Assembly: GCF_001650715.1 (NCBI RefSeq)
Contig: NZ_LWQT01000042.1
Span: forward strand, 1 to 64,000
Reading direction: 5' to 3'
DNA length: 64,000 nt
From: Paramagnetospirillum marisnigri
GTDB taxonomy: Bacteria; Pseudomonadota; Alphaproteobacteria; Rhodospirillales; Magnetospirillaceae
Numbering within the stretch: the stretch's first letter is position 1; the number at the start of each line of letters is the position of its first letter. Of the stretch, positions 1 through 8,987 are shown one piece after another. Position numbers and translations under genes: made by a program. The notes under the pieces were generated by a model. That model did no database searches and had not been told where the DNA came from. It saw nothing but the letters and a program-made list of their open reading frames with translations.

Positions 1-110
1 AAACAGACCCGGAAACGCCGATCAACCGCAATTCACGCCCGGAACAACTCTCAAACCGTCAGAATGAAGAGGTTTCCGGAGGTGCCCAGGTCGGGAGGGG
101 GGCCTCAGCC

Positions 111-506
111 TCAGCCGACTTCCGACGCCAGTCGGTCCAGGATCGGGCAGTCGGGGTGGTCGTCGCCGCAACAGCGGGTGGTGAGGTCCAGCAAGGTGCG
201 GCGGATGCTGTCCAGTTCGGCGATCTTGCGCTCGATCTCGCCCACATGCCGGAGCGCGATGGCCTTGACGTCGGCGGAAGCGCGCGAGCGGTCGCGCCAC
301 AGTTCCAGCAACGCGCCGACCTCGTCCACCGAGAAGCCCAGCGAGCGGGCGCGCTGGATGAAGCGGAGCGTCTCCACCTCGTTGGCGGTATAGGCGCGAT
401 AGCCCGAACGGGTGCGCCCCGCCGCCGGGATCAGGCCGATGCCCTCGTAATAGCGGATGGTCTTGGCCGAGACGCCCGAGCGCCGGGCCGCCTCGCCGAT
501 ATTCAT
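111..506 (-). CDS. cueR: CueR-type Cu(I)-responsive MerR-family regulator
   Basis: The 131-residue protein has a MerR winged-helix domain at residues 1-70 (opening MNIGEAARRSGVSAKTIRYYE), a dimerisation helix and a C-terminal metal loop. The loop has Cys112 and Cys120, and Ser77 is present; these are the residues that select monovalent Cu/Ag/Au in E. coli CueR. An extra Cys113 follows Cys112. The start ATG overlaps the copA stop (ATGA) and has GGAGG five bases upstream, so the gene is the second cistron of a copA-cueR operon. As a MerR activator it should twist the 19-bp-spaced promoters in front of copA and copZ. The fold and residues are seen; Cu(I) specificity is inferred from the family. 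Confidence 0.93.
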   Translation of the reverse strand: MNIGEAARRSGVSAKTIRYYEGIGLIPAAGRTRSGYRAYTANEVETLRFIQRARSLGFSVDEVGALLELWRDRSRASADVKAIALRHVGEIERKIAELDSIRRTLLDLTTRCCGDDHPDCPILDRLASEVG

Positions 507-2686
507 GTCATCCTCCAGCGCCGCAGCAGCAGCGAGTTGGACACCACCGACACCGAGGACATGGCCATGGCGGCGCCCGCGATCACCGGGGTGAGCAGGC
601 CGAAGGCGGCTGCGGGAATGGCGATGACGTTGTAGCCGAAAGCCCAGAACAGGTTCTGCCGGATCTTGGCGGTGGTGGCGTGGGAGATGGACAGGGCCTC
701 GGCCAGCAGCGACAGGTCGCCGCGCATCAGGGTGATCCCCGCCGCCTGCATGGCGACGTCGGAACCGGTGCCCATGGCGATGCCGATATCCGCCGCCGCC
801 AAGGCGGGCGCGTCATTGACGCCGTCGCCCACCATGGCCACCACCCGGCCGCCGGATTTCAACTTGGCCACCTCGGCGGTCTTGTCCTCGGGCAGCACCT
901 CGGCCACCACCCGGTCGACGCCTACCGCCTCGGCCACCACCTGGGCGGCGCGGGCGTTGTCGCCGGTCAGCATCACCGTCTCCACCCCCATGGCCTTCAA
1001 GGCGGCGACCGCCCCGGCGGCGGAGGGCTTGACCGGATCGGCCACGGCGATGAAGCCCAGGGCACGCGGCGGCTCGGCCACCCACATCAGGGTACGGCCC
1101 AGCCTTTCCTGTTCCGCCGCCGCGTCGGTGAAGGCCGACAGGTCCAGCCCCTGCTCGGCCATCAGGCGGCTACTGCCCAGCAGCAGCGAGTGGCTCTCCA
1201 CCACGGCGCGGAGGCCCCGCCCGGGCAGGGCGGCGAAATCACTGACTGGGCTCAGGGACTCCGGCGGCACCACCGCCAGCACGGCGCGGGCCAGGGGATG
1301 CTCGCTGCCGGCTTGCGCCGAGGCGGCGAGGCGCAGGAAATCGGGCTGTCCCCCATCCACCACATGCACCACCGCCGGACGGCCCTCGGTCAGGGTGCCG
1401 GTCTTGTCGAACACCACCACCCGGGTGTGATGGGCACGCTCCAGCGCCTCGGCGTCCTTGATCAGGATGCCGCGCCGGGCGGCCAGCCCGGTTCCCACCA
1501 TGATGCCAGTGGGAGTGGCCAGCCCCAGGGCGCAGGGGCAGGCGATCACCAGCACCGAGACGGCGGCGACGAAGGCGGTGGCGGGATCACCGGCCAGCAG
1601 CCACCAGCCCAGGAAGGACAGGACGGCGATGACCACCACCACCGGCACGAAGATGGCCGAGACCTTATCCACCAGATGCTGGACCGGCGCCTTGGCCGCC
1701 TGGGCGCCCTGGACCATGCGGATGATGCGGTTGATGGTGGAGTCCGCCCCCACCCTTGTGGCGGCCAGGCGCAGTAATCCGTCGCCATTGACGGCGCCCG
1801 CCACCACGACATCACCGGGACCCTTGGGCACCGGCAGGCTTTCGCCGGTGATCAGGCTTTCGTCCATCTGACTTTCACCGCTCAGCACGCTGCCGTCCAC
1901 CGGCGCCGCCTCGCCCGGACGCAGCACCACCACCTCGCCCATCGCCACCAATGCTGCGGGAACCTCCAGGATCAGGCCGTCGCGCTCCACCCGCGCCACA
2001 TTGGGCCGCAGCCGCATCAGGGCGCGGATGGCTCCAGCGGCCGAGCGCTTGGCCCGGGTCTCCAGCAGCTTGCCCAGCAGCACCAGGGTGATGACCACGG
2101 CGGCACCCTCGAAATAGAGGTTGTGGTGATGGGCGTCACCCACCGCCACATGCCAGGCCGACAGGCCGAAGGCCGCGCTGGTGCCCAGCACCACCAGCAC
2201 GTCCATATTGCCCATGCCGCCCCGAAGCGAGGTCCAGGCCCCCTTGTAGAAGCGGGCGCCGATGACGAATTGCACCGGAGCGGCCAACGCCAACTGCAAC
2301 CAGCCGGGAATCATGACGGGGATGCCGGAAAGATCGAGGATCATCTGCCCCACCAGCGGCAGGGTCAGCAGCGCCGAAATACCCAGCGCCACGAGATGGT
2401 GGCGGGCCTCGCGGGCCTGCTCGGCCTCGGCGCGGTCCAGATCCTCCTCGCCGGACTGGGTAAGGTCGGCCTGGAACCCGGCCTTGACGATGGCGGCCAC
2501 CAGTTGCTCGGGCCGCGCCAGGGCGGGGTCGAAGCGGATATCGGCCCGCTCCGCCGCCAGGCTGACCAGGGCGCGCTCGACGCCCTCCACCTTGCCCAGC
2601 ACCCGTTCCAGCCGGGTCGAGCAGGCGGCGCAGGTCATGCCCTTGACCGGCAGGGACAGACTGGCGGGCGAAGCCTGATGCGACAC
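503..2686 (-). CDS. copA: Cu(I)-exporting P1B-type ATPase
   Basis: This is an inner-membrane copper efflux ATPase. It has one N-terminal heavy-metal-associated domain (Cys19-x-x-Cys22 in GMTCAAC), membrane helices with the CPC metal-transit motif near residue 380 (ACPCALG), the phosphorylated Asp427 in DKTGT, and the GDGVNDAPAL hinge near the C terminus. The usual length is about 730-800 residues; this one has 727. I start at the GTG at 2686 because GGAGG lies eight bases before it. An upstream in-frame GTG at 2707 would fall only about four bases after the predicted transcription start and has no ribosome site. The gene is co-transcribed with cueR. Confidence 0.95.
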   Translation of the reverse strand: MSHQASPASLSLPVKGMTCAACSTRLERVLGKVEGVERALVSLAAERADIRFDPALARPEQLVAAIVKAGFQADLTQSGEEDLDRAEAEQAREARHHLVALGISALLTLPLVGQMILDLSGIPVMIPGWLQLALAAPVQFVIGARFYKGAWTSLRGGMGNMDVLVVLGTSAAFGLSAWHVAVGDAHHHNLYFEGAAVVITLVLLGKLLETRAKRSAAGAIRALMRLRPNVARVERDGLILEVPAALVAMGEVVVLRPGEAAPVDGSVLSGESQMDESLITGESLPVPKGPGDVVVAGAVNGDGLLRLAATRVGADSTINRIIRMVQGAQAAKAPVQHLVDKVSAIFVPVVVVIAVLSFLGWWLLAGDPATAFVAAVSVLVIACPCALGLATPTGIMVGTGLAARRGILIKDAEALERAHHTRVVVFDKTGTLTEGRPAVVHVVDGGQPDFLRLAASAQAGSEHPLARAVLAVVPPESLSPVSDFAALPGRGLRAVVESHSLLLGSSRLMAEQGLDLSAFTDAAAEQERLGRTLMWVAEPPRALGFIAVADPVKPSAAGAVAALKAMGVETVMLTGDNARAAQVVAEAVGVDRVVAEVLPEDKTAEVAKLKSGGRVVAMVGDGVNDAPALAAADIGIAMGTGSDVAMQAAGITLMRGDLSLLAEALSISHATTAKIRQNLFWAFGYNVIAIPAAAFGLLTPVIAGAAMAMSSVSVVSNSLLLRRWRMT

Positions 2687-2717
2687 GATTTGATCCTCCG
2701 ATGGCACTTATGACGGC

Positions 2718-2748
2718 ATTGTTGGGCTTCCAGTCACTGGAAGGTCAA
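2718..2748 (-). promoter_or_regulatory. CueR-type promoter/operator of copA-cueR
   Basis: Read on the minus strand, a -35 TTGACC (2748-2743) and a -10 AACAAT (2723-2718) are separated by 19 bp, the overlong spacer typical of MerR-activated promoters. The spacer carries the perfect dyad CTTCCAG-TCA-CTGGAAG (2727-2743), which matches the CueR-box pattern. A near copy precedes copZ at 61101-61131. Confidence 0.85.
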
Positions 2749-2828
2749 GCTCCATTCCATCCCTTGCCGCCTGGCCTGATTGCCGGTATCAATTCAACTG
2801 GATGTCGAAGCCGTTACAGCGAGGGGCC

Positions 2829-3197
2829 ATGAGCCGCATTCTGATCATCGAGGACACCAAGCTGATGCGCGACACTCTGGTGGATGTGCTGGGCGCCGCC
2901 GGTCACGAGGTGATTACCGCCGACAATGGCGCCATCGCTACAGAGATGGTGACGGAAGGCCAGTCCTTCGAGATCATCATCACCGACATCATCATGCCGG
3001 AAATGGACGGCATCCAGACCATCTTGGAATTGCAGACCATGCTGCCCGCCGCCCGCATCATCGCCATTTCCGGCGGCAGCGCCCGCCTGGAGAAGACCCA
3101 GGGGCTGGAAACCGCCAAGCGCCTGGGCGCGGTGGCGGTGCTGGAAAAGCCGTTCGAGGTCGATACCCTGCTGGCGGCGGTGGCGGCGGCGGCCTAA
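2829..3197 (+). CDS. Single-domain CheY-like response regulator
   Basis: The protein is a 122-residue receiver domain with no output domain. Acidic pocket Glu8-Asp9, phosphoacceptor Asp53 (ITDIIMPEMDG), switch Ser81 and Lys107 (EKPF) are all present, so it should be phosphorylatable. The start is the ATG at 2829, preceded by GAGGGG; an earlier in-frame ATG at 2802 has no ribosome site. No histidine kinase is adjacent, so the partner is unknown. The stop overlaps that of the convergent gene by a few bases. A stand-alone CheY-like or phosphorelay shuttle role is inferred. Confidence 0.88.
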   Translation: MSRILIIEDTKLMRDTLVDVLGAAGHEVITADNGAIATEMVTEGQSFEIIITDIIMPEMDGIQTILELQTMLPAARIIAISGGSARLEKTQGLETAKRLGAVAVLEKPFEVDTLLAAVAAAA

Positions 3198-4120
3198 TCC
3201 GCCGATCCGGCCCGCACCGCGTCGATGGTGCGACGCACGTAGTTCCAATAGTCCCGCACCGGCCCCAGCGCCTCGGGTGGCGCGTCGGGAGCCAGGCAGG
3301 CCCAGGCCGAGCCATCGGCATAGGCAGACGGCGAGGCCAATCGGATCGTGGCACGCCCGTCATCGGGAATTGGCGCCGGTTCCGCCGGACGGTGGGCCTC
3401 GGCGAAGCCCAGTTGGGCCGCATCATCGCCATGAGCGAAAATCCAATCGCACAGGACCCGCGACCAGGCGACGAAATCGTCGCGCTCGGCCACGGTGGCG
3501 AATTCCAGGCTCTGGCGCGCGAAGGCATAGCTGAGCGCGGCGAAGGCGCGGCCGTCCGAGCACTGGCTGCGCTGGGCGAAGCGCTCCACCAGCACCTGCT
3601 TGGACAAATGCCGGTCAGCCTCCCGAGCCACGCCCTTGGTGCCCTCGGCATCGAACACCCTGGCCTTGAGGCGGCCATCGGCCCCGGGGACCACGCCGAC
3701 CAGGGCATGGCCCACATGGGACGACAACTCGGTCAGGAAGGCGTCGATGGCCTCGCGCCCCACCGGCTGCGCCAGCACCACATAGATGTAGAGGGGCGGC
3801 AGGTCGACCACCCGCTCCTCATTGCCCTGGACCAGATCACAGACCGCGCTGTCGGGAATCTCGTCCCCGGCGGCATAAAGGCTGCCATCGGGAAAGCCCA
3901 CATAGGCCCCCAGGATGGCCCCCACCCCCTCGTCCACATAGGCGTATTCCACCAGCCGGAAGGGCGCCAGCTCGCGCCAGATGGCGGTAGCGGCGGGATT
4001 GGCCGGGCGTCGGGTCTCGCCCTCCGCCGCCTGCTCCGCCAGCAGGTCGAGGAACGCCGCCACCGCCCGCGTGGTGTCGATGCGAATACGGATGACATCG
4101 TCCATGATCTCTGGCGGCAT
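3194..4120 (-). CDS. Hypothetical protein, 308 residues
   Basis: I do not recognise the family. The protein is soluble, acidic and rich in Ala and Asp, with no signal peptide or membrane segment. Strong high-GC third-position use supports a real gene. The start at 4120 (MPPEIMDDVIRIRI) is chosen because GGAGGG lies 12 bases upstream; the open frame extends to 4318 but that extension lacks coding character. It converges on the response-regulator gene with a four-base overlap. No function is proposed. Confidence 0.7.
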   Translation of the reverse strand: MPPEIMDDVIRIRIDTTRAVAAFLDLLAEQAAEGETRRPANPAATAIWRELAPFRLVEYAYVDEGVGAILGAYVGFPDGSLYAAGDEIPDSAVCDLVQGNEERVVDLPPLYIYVVLAQPVGREAIDAFLTELSSHVGHALVGVVPGADGRLKARVFDAEGTKGVAREADRHLSKQVLVERFAQRSQCSDGRAFAALSYAFARQSLEFATVAERDDFVAWSRVLCDWIFAHGDDAAQLGFAEAHRPAEPAPIPDDGRATIRLASPSAYADGSAWACLAPDAPPEALGPVRDYWNYVRRTIDAVRAGSAD

Positions 4121-4217
4121 GATTCTTGATTTCCCTCCAAGACCAGGAAGTTTAGCAGAGCCCGCGCCAAGCGCGATCAAAAAGCAGACCATCCCCTGGC
4201 CGATGCGGCCTTCCCGG

Positions 4218-4245
4218 TTGACAGAACCGGCGTGACGAGTAGGTT
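4218..4245 (+). promoter_or_regulatory. Possible sigma-70-type promoter of the liv operon
   Basis: A perfect TTGACA lies at 4218-4223, followed after 16 bases by TAGGTT (4240-4245), 45 bases before the livH start. The -10 is weak, so the call rests mainly on the -35 and the position. Confidence 0.35.
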
Positions 4246-4289
4246 TCATCTGAACACACTGAAACCAACCGTATATGCGGGAACGGTGA

Positions 4290-5204
4290 ATGGAGTATTT
4301 CCTCCAGCAGTTAATCAACGGACTGACCCTGGGTGCGATCTATGGCCTGATCGCGCTGGGTTACACCATGGTTTACAGTATTTTGGGCATGATCAATTTC
4401 GCCCATGGCACCATCTACATGATGGGAGCGTTCATTTCGTTGATCGCCTATCTGGCCGCTACCACCATCGGCGGTGCTTCGGTGGTGGTCGCCCTGTTCG
4501 TCGCCCTGTTCGCCACCATGGGATTCACCGGATTGTGGGGCTGGACCATGGAGCGGGTGGCCTATCGCCCGCTGCGCGCCGCGCCCCGGCTGGCACCACT
4601 GATCTCCGCCATCGGCGTGTCCATCATCTTGCAGAACTTCGTCGCCCAGGCCCAGGGCGCGCGGGTCAAGCCGCTGCCCCCGGTGATCCGGGGCGGCTTC
4701 AGCCTGATGGAAGGAGACGGCTTCGCCATCAGTCTGAGCTGGATGCAGATCATCGTGGTTCTCACCACCCTGGCGCTGATGGCGGGCTTCACCTGGATGA
4801 TCACCAGCACCTCGCTGGGCCGCGCCCAGCGCGCCTGCGAGCAGGACATGAAGATGGCGGCCCTGTTGGGCATCGATGTCGACCGGGTGATTTCCACCAC
4901 CTTCGTCATCGGCGCCTCGCTGGCCGGAGTGGCCGGGCTGATGGTGACGCTGTATTACGGCGTCATCGACTTCTATATCGGCTTCCTGGCGGGCATCAAG
5001 GCCTTCACCGCCGCCGTGCTGGGCGGGATCGGCTCGCTGCCCGGCGCCATGCTGGGCGGGCTGCTGATCGGCCTGATCGAGGCGCTGTGGTCGGCTTATT
5101 TCTCCATTGAATACAAGGATGTCGCCACTTTCGGCATCCTGGTGATGGTACTGGTCTTCCGTCCCACCGGCCTGCTGGGTCGGCCGGATGTGGAGAAGAT
5201 TTGA
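4290..5204 (+). CDS. livH: Branched-chain amino acid ABC transporter permease LivH
   Basis: The 304-residue inner-membrane permease has multiple hydrophobic helices and the LivH signatures near the N terminus (GLTLGAIYGLIALGYTMVY, then INFAHGTIYMMGAF) and the C-terminal GGIGSLPGAMLGG loop that couples to the ATPases. It is the first gene of livH-livM-livG-livF-DUF6867, with the binding-protein gene about 700 bp beyond. With LivM it forms the translocation pore. The substrate class (branched-chain or related amino acids) is inferred from the family. Confidence 0.92.
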   Translation: MEYFLQQLINGLTLGAIYGLIALGYTMVYSILGMINFAHGTIYMMGAFISLIAYLAATTIGGASVVVALFVALFATMGFTGLWGWTMERVAYRPLRAAPRLAPLISAIGVSIILQNFVAQAQGARVKPLPPVIRGGFSLMEGDGFAISLSWMQIIVVLTTLALMAGFTWMITSTSLGRAQRACEQDMKMAALLGIDVDRVISTTFVIGASLAGVAGLMVTLYYGVIDFYIGFLAGIKAFTAAVLGGIGSLPGAMLGGLLIGLIEALWSAYFSIEYKDVATFGILVMVLVFRPTGLLGRPDVEKI

Positions 5205-5205
5205 C

Positions 5206-6435
5206 ATGACGGCGGCGCTGCGCGACGCATTGCTGGCCGGGTTCGTCGCCGCCGCCATGGCCCTGCCCATCCTGGGCTTCCGACTGGTGGACAGCGCCAA
5301 CGGCCTGTCCCTGGCCGGGCGCTTCGATCTGGTGGCATGGTCGGCGGCCATCGTGTTCTGCGGCCGCTTGGCGGTCAAGCTGGTGCTGCCCGCCCTGCCC
5401 CGCCTGCCCGCGCCGCCCGCCGCTTTCGGCAATCTGCGCCAGATCGCCGGTTGGGGCATGGCCGGTTTCGCCCTGGTGCTGCCCTTCCTGCCCTTCGCCG
5501 ACCGCAACCTGGTGGACAAGGCCACCTTGGTGCTGATCTACGTCATGCTGGGCTGGGGGCTGAACATCGTGGTCGGCCTGGCCGGGCTGCTGGATTTGGG
5601 CTTCGTCGCCTTCTACGCCGTCGGGGCCTATTCCTACGCCCTGCTGTCCCAGACCTTCGGCCTGTCCTTCTGGGTCTGCCTGCCGCTGGCGGGAGTGTTC
5701 GCCGCCGGATTCGGCATCCTGCTGGGCTTTCCGGTGCTGCGCCTCAGGGGCGACTATATCGCCATCGTCACCATGGGCCTGGGCGAGATCATCCGGGTGA
5801 TCCTGCAGAACTGGCAGGATGTCACCGGCGGCCCCAACGGTATTTCCGGCATCGAGCGCCCCTCGCTGTTCGGCCTGTCCTTCAAGGCGGTGCCGCCCGA
5901 GGGCCAGCGAAGCTTCGCCGAGGTCGTCGGCCTGGACTTTTCCGCCGACCACCGGGTGATCTTCCTCTATTTCCTGATCCTGGTCCTGGCCCTGGCCACC
6001 AATCTGTTCACGCTACGCATCCGCAGGCTGCCGGTGGGCCGCGCCTGGGAGGCGCTGCGGGAAGACGAGATCGCCTGCCGCTCGCTGGGCATCAACCCCA
6101 CCACGGTCAAGCTGTCGGCCTTTGCCCTAGGCGCCATGTTCGCGGGCTTCGCCGGGTCGTTCTTCGCCACCCGCCAGGGCTTCATCAGCCCGGAAAGCTT
6201 CACCTTCCACGAATCGGCGGTGATCCTGGCCATCGTGGTGCTGGGCGGCATGGGCAGCCAGATCGGCATCGTTCTGGCCGCCCTGCTGCTGGTGGGCCTG
6301 CCGGAATGGTTCCGCGAGTTGCAGCAGTTCCGCATGCTGGCCTTCGGCGGCGCCATGGTTTTGATCATGCTGTGGAAGCCGTCAGGGCTGCTGTCGCACC
6401 GTGAACCCACCATCCGGCTGGGTGAAACGCGATGA
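5206..6435 (+). CDS. livM: Branched-chain amino acid ABC transporter permease LivM
   Basis: The 409-residue permease is the long LivM form, with additional N-terminal helices before the conserved core (YVMLGWGLNIVVGLAGLLDLGFVAF) and a typical C-terminal GGMGSQIG coupling loop. The start is the ATG at 5206, after GGAGAAG and one base past the livH stop; the open frame begins 18 bases earlier inside livH. The gene ends in an ATGA overlap with livG, so the operon is translationally coupled. Confidence 0.92.
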   Translation: MTAALRDALLAGFVAAAMALPILGFRLVDSANGLSLAGRFDLVAWSAAIVFCGRLAVKLVLPALPRLPAPPAAFGNLRQIAGWGMAGFALVLPFLPFADRNLVDKATLVLIYVMLGWGLNIVVGLAGLLDLGFVAFYAVGAYSYALLSQTFGLSFWVCLPLAGVFAAGFGILLGFPVLRLRGDYIAIVTMGLGEIIRVILQNWQDVTGGPNGISGIERPSLFGLSFKAVPPEGQRSFAEVVGLDFSADHRVIFLYFLILVLALATNLFTLRIRRLPVGRAWEALREDEIACRSLGINPTTVKLSAFALGAMFAGFAGSFFATRQGFISPESFTFHESAVILAIVVLGGMGSQIGIVLAALLLVGLPEWFRELQQFRMLAFGGAMVLIMLWKPSGLLSHREPTIRLGETR

Positions 6436-7255
6436 GTGCCGCGCCCCTCCTTACCATCGAACACGTGACCATGGCCTTCGGCGGCCTGTTCGCGGTCAAG
6501 GACCTGTCCTTCCAGGCGGCCGAGCGCCAGATCACCGCCGTCATCGGCCCCAATGGCGCGGGCAAGACCACCCTGTTCAACTGCATTACCGGCTTCTACA
6601 AGCCGCAATCGGGGCGCATGTGCCTCAGCCATTCCGGCGGCGAGTTCCTGCTGGAACGCCTGGACGACCATGCCATCACCCGCAAGGCCGGGGTGGCGCG
6701 CACCTTCCAGAACATCCGACTGTTCGCGGGCATGAGCGTGCTGGAAAACCTGATGGTGGCGCAGCATACCCGGCTGATGGCGGCCTCGCTGTTCTCGGTG
6801 GCGGGATTGTTGGGGATGGCGCGCTATGCCCGCGCCGAGAAGGCAGCGGTGGACCAGGCGCGCCATTGGCTGGACCGGGTCGGCCTGACCGGTTTCGCCG
6901 ACGAGGAGGCGGGCAGCCTGCCCTATGGCCACCAGCGTCGGCTGGAGATCGCCCGGGCCATGTGCACCGGGCCGCGCCTGCTCTGCCTCGACGAACCGGC
7001 GGCCGGGCTCAACCCCAAGGAATCGGCCGAGTTGAACGCGCTGCTGCGCTCCATCCGTGACCAGGACGGTATCGGCCTGCTGCTGATCGAGCACGATATG
7101 AGCGTGGTGATGGAAATTTCCGACCGGGTGGTGGTGCTGGACTACGGCAAGAAGATCGCCGACGGCACCCCCGCCGAGGTCAAGCGCGACCCGGCGGTGA
7201 TCCGCGCCTATCTGGGCGAGCCCGACGATTCCGACCTGCCGCCGGAGGTTTCGCC

Positions 7256-7262
<7 letters not shown>
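6432..7262 (+). CDS. livG: Branched-chain amino acid ABC transporter ATP-binding protein LivG
   Basis: The 276-residue cytoplasmic ATPase subunit has Walker A GPNGAGKTT, a Walker B ending LLCLDEP, and an H-loop in LLIEHDM. The signature region reads LPYGHQRRLEIARAM, the LivG variant of LSGGQ. It pairs with LivF to energise LivHM. The start overlaps the livM stop (ATGA) and the end overlaps livF by seven bases. Confidence 0.93.
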
Positions 7263-7965
<703 letters not shown>

Positions 7966-7969
<4 letters not shown>

Positions 7970-8307
7970 TCACCTCCATGGGCGTGTTCATCGGCCTGAC
8001 CCTGGTGCTGTTCGGCGGCTGCGCCTTCATGACCGGCCAGGCGCTGTCGGCCAGTTGGCGGCCGTGGTGGCACACGGTGCCCTATGCCTTGCTGCTGGCG
8101 GCCGCCGACCGCTTCCTGGGCTTCGCCCTGTTCGGCGGCGATCTGCTGTCGCTGGCGGGATTCGCCCTGGATGGCGCCATCCTGGTGGCCATCGCCCTGG
8201 GCGCCTGGCGACTGACCCGGGCGCGGCGCATGGCGGAGCAGTATCCCTGGCTGGTGGAACGCACCGGCCCCTTCACCTGGCGTGATTTGCCCCGTCAGGC
8301 GCAATAG
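7966..8307 (+). CDS. Small membrane protein of the liv operon (DUF6867-like)
   Basis: The 113-residue protein has three predicted membrane helices (about residues 4-25, 38-60 and 66-85) and a polar tail. It starts with GTG overlapping the livF stop, so it is coupled to the transporter. I recall a DUF6867 family in the same position in Rhodospirillales; that assignment is from memory. A role in the Liv complex is suggested only by context. Confidence 0.72.
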
Positions 8308-8309
8308 CA

Positions 8310-8346
8310 GCCCCCGGACCGCGGGAGACATTAGCGATCCGGGGGC
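8310..8346 (+). terminator. Hairpin between the liv operon and the convergent gene
   Basis: Arms GCCCCCGGA (8310-8318) and TCCGGGGGC (8338-8346) flank a 19-base loop three bases after the liv operon stop. There is no T-run, so it may stop transcription weakly from both sides or simply stabilise 3' ends. Confidence 0.45.
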
Positions 8347-8361
8347 CGGGTCGATGCCGAT

Positions 8362-8823
8362 TTACGACTTCGCCAGCGCCTGGGCCACCACCATGCGCAC
8401 CCATGCGGCACGGGACAGACCCAGCGCCTCGGCGCGGGCATCGACCTGGGGAATCTGCTCGTCATCGAAGCGGATGATCACCGCCTCCTTCTTCTTCTTG
8501 TCCTTCTTCTTGCCCTTCTTTTCCTTCTTGTCCTTCTTGTCCTTGCGGGCGGCCTTGTCCTCGGTCACCTCGGCCGCAGCCACAGGGGCCGTAACCGGCT
8601 TGGCCTTGGCGGGCTTCTCGGCCTTGGCCGGCTTTTCTGCCTTGACGGACTTCTCGGCCTTGACCGGCTTCTCCGCCTTGGCGGGCTTGGCAGCGGGGAC
8701 CGGCTTCGCGGCCTTGGCCTTGGGAGCGGATTTCGCCTTGGTGGCAGGCTTCGCCCTGGCTGCTTCGTCCTTGACGGCTTCAGGGGCCGGAGCAGCGGCG
8801 TCCGGCTTGGGTTCGGTGGTCAT
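8362..8823 (-). CDS. Lys/Ala/Pro-rich protein with C-terminal ribbon-helix-helix-like domain
   Basis: The 153-residue protein has two parts. Residues 1-110 are low-complexity and histone-H1-like, with a tandem K-A-E-K-(P/S)-(V/A) hexad around residues 50-75 and a run of K/D clusters near 100. Residues 113-153 (from EAVIIRFDDEQ) read as one beta strand plus two helices, the pattern of RHH/CopG-type DNA-binding domains. The start at 8823 follows AGGAG by eight bases; the frame upstream (to 8853) has no ribosome site. The gene lies on the opposite strand between the liv genes and their binding-protein gene. A nucleoid-associated or autoregulatory role is inferred from composition only. Confidence 0.8.
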   Translation of the reverse strand: MTTEPKPDAAAPAPEAVKDEAARAKPATKAKSAPKAKAAKPVPAAKPAKAEKPVKAEKSVKAEKPAKAEKPAKAKPVTAPVAAAEVTEDKAARKDKKDKKEKKGKKKDKKKKEAVIIRFDDEQIPQVDARAEALGLSRAAWVRMVVAQALAKS

Positions 8824-8875
8824 GGTGATTACTCCTGAATTTCGGCGGGGCATCTGCCCCAGAAAAACTATATCG

Positions 8876-8889
8876 AAGCGATATCGCTT
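8876..8889. promoter_or_regulatory. Perfect 14-bp palindrome upstream of the Lys/Ala-rich gene
   Basis: AAGCGATATCGCTT is self-complementary and lies 53 bases upstream of the 8823 start. Its core GCGATATCGC recurs at 13733-13742 upstream of another minus-strand small gene. It could be an operator for the RHH-like protein or another regulator. Confidence 0.5.
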
Positions 8890-8987
8890 TTCGAAGTTAA
8901 GGTTTTATGACAGCCATTCGGGGTGGCGAATACCGGCAGCCCTGCTAAACTGCCAGGCATGCGTTGCAACCCAACAAGGAGTGCCCC

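Noticed and set aside
1-110. A gene at the left edge
   Set aside because: Short frames here are out-of-phase extensions over the cueR 3' end; no start, ribosome site or domain is visible.
680-1777. A 365-codon plus-strand frame opposite copA
   Set aside because: His/Gly/Gln-rich shadow of the ATPase gene; copA has complete P-type ATPase motifs.
4311-5525. A 404-codon minus-strand frame opposite livH/livM
   Set aside because: Antisense of two membrane proteins; no start context and no recognisable domain.
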